A stretch of 64,000 nt of DNA from NCBI GenBank assembly GCA_002471275.1, contig DKPQ01000017.1:868001-932000 (forward strand), given 5' to 3'. The notes under the pieces were generated by a model, which was given only the letters and a program-made list of their open reading frames with translations, made no database searches and had not been told where the DNA came from. Shown piece after piece: positions 61,685-64,000 of the stretch; position 1 is the stretch's first letter, and every line of letters starts with the position of its first letter. The DNA comes from Flammeovirgaceae bacterium UBA7330. Lineage in GTDB: Bacteria; Bacteroidota; Bacteroidia; Cytophagales; Cyclobacteriaceae. A program made the position numbers and the translations under genes.

Positions 61685-62121
61685 GGGTTGTATCGATCAG
61701 ATAGACGCTGAATTGGGTTTACAAGACAGATCTCTTTTTTTTGCTTGCAAAAGCAACCATTGTATTAGTATTAAAGGTATTAAAGGTATTAAAGGTATTA
61801 AAGGTATTAAAGGTATTAAAGGTATTAAAGGTATTAAAGGTATTAAAGGTATTAAAGGTGGTTTTAAAGATTTTTACCCATTCAGAAGGTACTAATTGTT
61901 AGACCTAAGATATTGAAGGTTTGTAAGGTTTATATCATTATTTTAAAGAGAGGGTGTAAAGGAATTAAACGGGAGTTTGTTGAATAGGGATTCCGTACTT
62001 TGTGGAATTTCAGTTAAAATAATGCTATATTATATTATATGAACATATATCATAAAACCAAAGAAGGTTTTACAAGTTATAGATTGATGTTGTCAATGTT
62101 CTTCCATGTGTTTTGTAAAAT
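61685..62121. other. 437-bp spacer holding the tandem repeat and an AT-rich leader
   Basis: The left part contains the 9-bp tandem array (listed separately). Right of it the sequence is AT-rich with no credible gene. I looked for the conserved core of an FMN riboswitch before ribA and did not find it. No clear -33/-7 pair was seen. Confidence 0.5.
61770..61859 (+). repeat. Perfect tandem array, ten copies of a 9-bp unit
   Basis: ATTAAAGGT is repeated exactly ten times with no mismatch (90 bp). In one plus frame it reads I-K-G repeated; another plus frame has a stop in each unit. It lies 85 bp after the hydrolase stop codon and outside any well supported gene. A unit count divisible by three in bases means changes in copy number would not shift a frame. 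Each unit holds AAAGG, similar to a ribosome-binding core. Confidence 0.97.
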
Positions 62122-62718
62122 ATGAAATCAATTAATCCTGAGGTTGTCACAAGAATCCCGACTAAGTATGGTCCGTTCTTTATAAAAGCTTATCACTACT
62201 TAAATGACCAACCTAATCTCGCAATACACACTGAAGGTCTCCAAACAAATAAACCAGTTTATGTACGAATCCACTCAGAATGTATGACTGGAGATGTCTT
62301 TGGATCCAGCAAATGTGATTGTGGTGAACAATTAGATTTTTCAATGAAATGGATTCAAAAGCACGAAGGTGTAATCATTTATTTGAGACAGGAAGGCCGA
62401 GGTATTGGATTGATCAACAAGTTGCATGCTTATAACTTACAAGAAAAAGGTTTAGACACCAAATCAGCAAACCTGGAGCTTGGATTTCATGAAGACCCAA
62501 GAGATTATACTCCGGCTATAGGAATTTTGAAGGATTTAAAAATCGATAGAATTCGACTTCTCACAAATAACCCAATGAAAGTAGAGGCTTTTGAGGGTAG
62601 CCAGATCAAAGTAGTGGAACGTGTACCTATTGAAATAGAGCCACGTCCAGAGAATCTATTCTATTTGCAAACAAAGAAAAAGGGAATGCGGCACATGTTA
62701 TCATCTAAACAATTGTAA
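62122..62718 (+). CDS. ribA: GTP cyclohydrolase II
   Basis: The 198-residue protein is full length for stand-alone RibA. It has the Zn site (HSECMTGDVFGSSKCDCGEQL, three Cys), the catalytic LRQEGRGIGLINKLHAYNLQEKGLDTKSANLELGF and LLTNNPMKVEAFEG. It opens GTP to 2,5-diamino-6-ribosylamino-pyrimidinone phosphate, the first step of riboflavin and some deazaflavin or pterin-like pathways. No DHBP synthase domain is fused. The gene begins a 2-bp-spaced operon with a RibD-type reductase and an MDR dehydrogenase. By eye it is more AT-rich (about 34% G+C) than neighbours. Confidence 0.92.
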   Translation: MKSINPEVVTRIPTKYGPFFIKAYHYLNDQPNLAIHTEGLQTNKPVYVRIHSECMTGDVFGSSKCDCGEQLDFSMKWIQKHEGVIIYLRQEGRGIGLINKLHAYNLQEKGLDTKSANLELGFHEDPRDYTPAIGILKDLKIDRIRLLTNNPMKVEAFEGSQIKVVERVPIEIEPRPENLFYLQTKKKGMRHMLSSKQL

Positions 62719-62720
62719 CT

Positions 62721-63632
62721 ATGGTATTATGGGACGCATTACTTTTGATAAAAGAACATTTGAGATTAACTACTATCTGGCCTAGCAAAATCTCAATTCA
62801 GTGTGGTGCTACCCTTAATGTCACATTTGATCAAGAGCCCGCCAATGCTCAATTGATTTTGCATTTACACGATGAGAATTATTCAAAAGATGGTTTGTTG
62901 GTTGATTACCTTAAAGAATTAAAAGTTGTCGATCAGGGTCTTATTCATGAAAAGGAACTTTCCTTTTTCAAGCTTTACCTCCCTTATACTTTCGCGCATT
63001 ATTTTGGAAAAAAAGCAGGTAAATGTTATTCGGTTTCTCATTTTGCACAAACGCTTGATGGTAAGATTGCTACCATAAATGGTGATAGTAAATGGATTGG
63101 AAACGAGGACAATCTTGAACATGCACATCGCATGAGAGCTTTGTGTGATGCCATATTGGTTGGAGCAGGAACAGTTCAACGTGACAACCCAAGACTAAAC
63201 GTTCGAAAAGTATCAGGTCCTCATCCAATAAGAGTAATCATTGGCAATCGCGAATTAAAGTCAACAGAATTTCATGCGATTGAACCCTCAACACTAATTT
63301 TTTGCAATGATCGTTTGGTTAACGGGGAATTCACTAAAGTCCATTTAAGCAAGGAACCCGAATATGATCTGGATTTATTGTTATCAAAGCTGGCAGATCG
63401 AGGTATCCACTCAGTTTACATTGAAGGGGGAGCTCAAACAACATCAAGTTTCTTAACCCAAAAAGCACTCGATCAAATTCAGCTGCATTTTTCTACTAAA
63501 ATCATTGGATCAGGAATAAGTTCATTCAGTTTTTCTGGTATTGAGAAAATCCAGGATGCAATAACTTTTTCTTCAAAGAAATTTGTGCCTATGGGAGATG
63601 AGATAATGTTTATTGGAAATCTTAAGCGATGA
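62721..63632 (+). CDS. RibD C-terminal-type (DHFR-like) reductase without deaminase domain
   Basis: The 303-residue protein has a RibD_C reductase domain (about 108-300): SHFAQTLDGKIATINGDSKWIGNEDN, HAHRMRALCDAILVGAGTVQRDNPRLNVR and DRGIHSVYIEGGAQTTSSFLTQK. The first 105 residues are not the RibD deaminase: there is no HAE...PCxxC zinc motif, and I recognise no other domain. Such reductases act on pyrimidine or pterin-like compounds with NADPH. It lies 2 bp after ribA and overlaps the next gene by 4 bp (ATGA). A specialised product rather than housekeeping riboflavin is suspected. Confidence 0.85.
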   Translation: MVLWDALLLIKEHLRLTTIWPSKISIQCGATLNVTFDQEPANAQLILHLHDENYSKDGLLVDYLKELKVVDQGLIHEKELSFFKLYLPYTFAHYFGKKAGKCYSVSHFAQTLDGKIATINGDSKWIGNEDNLEHAHRMRALCDAILVGAGTVQRDNPRLNVRKVSGPHPIRVIIGNRELKSTEFHAIEPSTLIFCNDRLVNGEFTKVHLSKEPEYDLDLLLSKLADRGIHSVYIEGGAQTTSSFLTQKALDQIQLHFSTKIIGSGISSFSFSGIEKIQDAITFSSKKFVPMGDEIMFIGNLKR

Positions 63633-64000
63633 CAGCAAAAGTACTTTGGCATAACCTCAATGAAAGTTGGTTAGAAGAAGATTTACCAGGCCCTGTTAAT
63701 TCATCAGGACTCCTAATTAAAGCACTTTACTCAATGGTTAGCCAGGGCACTGAGAAGACCATTATCACTTCAAAACTCACAAAAAAACTGGCTGGTAAGA
63801 TGACTGTTCCCTATATGAAAGGAACCCTTGGTAAGACGTTTACTTACGGCTATTCTATGGTGGGTGAAGTGATCGAAGGCGAAGCTGGTTTTTTAGGTCA
63901 AATAGTCCATGTGATGCATCCCCACACAGATTTATTTTATGTTAAGTCAGACGATGTTTGTCCGGTTCCTGAATCTATGGATCCGCGGATAGCCACATTT
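63629..64000 (+). CDS. MDR (zinc-type alcohol dehydrogenase-like) protein, cut by window edge
   Basis: The first 124 residues are visible, starting at an ATG that overlaps the reductase stop. They form a GroES-like domain with the S-x-G-T-E signature (YSMVSQGTEKTIITSK), then PYMKGTLGKTFTYGYSMVGEV and VHVMHPHTDLFYVKSDDV. This subgroup of MDR dehydrogenases is known from bacteriochlorophyllide and related biosynthetic loci and from uncharacterised gene sets beside RibA and RibD homologues. The cofactor domain and substrate are beyond the edge. Confidence 0.8.
   Translation, partial: MTAKVLWHNLNESWLEEDLPGPVNSSGLLIKALYSMVSQGTEKTIITSKLTKKLAGKMTVPYMKGTLGKTFTYGYSMVGEVIEGEAGFLGQIVHVMHPHTDLFYVKSDDVCPVPESMDPRIATF

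Noticed and set aside
61770..61859. CRISPR array
   Set aside because: Units are contiguous, 9 bp long and have no spacers; no cas gene is present.
61650..61895. Separate small gene encoding an I-K-G repeat protein
   Set aside because: It overlaps the end of the hydrolase gene in another frame, has no ribosome-binding site and its repeat is explained by DNA slippage.
61896..62121. FMN riboswitch upstream of ribA
   Set aside because: The conserved RFN core segments are not found on either strand.

Overview
The window looks like a chromosomal segment of a Bacteroidota bacterium, probably order Cytophagales (the order is inferred; the phylum is well supported). Support comes from two sigma/FecR/TonB-receptor sets, a SusC/SusD pair, a type IX secretion (T9SS) C-terminal tail on a gene remnant, many lipoproteins with short lipoboxes, TAnnTTTG-type promoter elements and about 40% G+C by eye. 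I see no rRNA, tRNA, CRISPR array, intact insertion sequence, phage gene or replication origin.

Layout. 1-5.8 kb: a FecI-like sigma factor, FecR anti-sigma factor and TonB receptor (cut by the left edge), divergent from two lipoproteins built from the same Cys-bounded repeat module, then a MORN-repeat lipoprotein. 5.9-14.4 kb: small single genes (STAS-like protein, a decayed T9SS cargo gene, a lone receiver domain, two membrane proteins, a GlxA-type regulator, a malate/lactate dehydrogenase-family enzyme, an exported alditol-oxidase-like flavoenzyme, a Ca2+/cation antiporter and a DUF2141 protein). 14.5-25.2 kb: a caspase-fold island with two tandem WD40-like/caspase paralogs, a CPA1-type antiporter lacking a key Asp, and a tight four-gene operon (secreted protein, TIG/Kelch lipoprotein, caspase, papain-like protein whose catalytic Cys is Ser). 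25.4-33.4 kb: cupin, SnoaL-like and MDR dehydrogenase genes, cytochrome bd oxidase (cydAB) and a bactofilin-like membrane protein. 33.7-41.4 kb: a TPR/PD40/SPOR envelope protein, a four-helix-bundle membrane protein, an ATP-cone/Mrr-like nuclease fusion, a Ca2+-type P-ATPase and an AI-2E-family permease. 41.7-50.9 kb: a PKD lipoprotein, a siderophore-type iron-uptake operon (TonB receptor, DUF4374 lipoprotein, PepSY membrane protein), an ECF42-like sigma factor with its DGPF/YCII partner, and two small proteins. 51-58.2 kb: ECF sigma, FecR, SusC, SusD, closed by a strong terminator. 58.3-61.7 kb: DUF302, then a glutamate-cysteine-ligase-like/CBS fusion coupled to an aspartoacylase-like hydrolase. 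61.7-64 kb: a perfect 10 x 9-bp tandem repeat, then a more AT-rich operon of GTP cyclohydrolase II, a RibD-type reductase without a deaminase domain and a cut MDR dehydrogenase.

How the genes work together. Much of the window concerns the envelope: regulated TonB-dependent uptake (three receptor systems), iron acquisition, respiration at low oxygen (cytochrome bd), Ca2+/Na+ handling (CaCA antiporter, P-ATPase, CPA1-like protein) and cell-surface lipoproteins. The parts I consider most likely to be undescribed are the caspase/pseudo-papain operon beside the duplicated WD40-caspases, the right-edge flavin/pterin-like operon, and the paired modular lipoproteins beside the FecIR genes. All functions come from reading the sequence and remembered family features; no database search was run.
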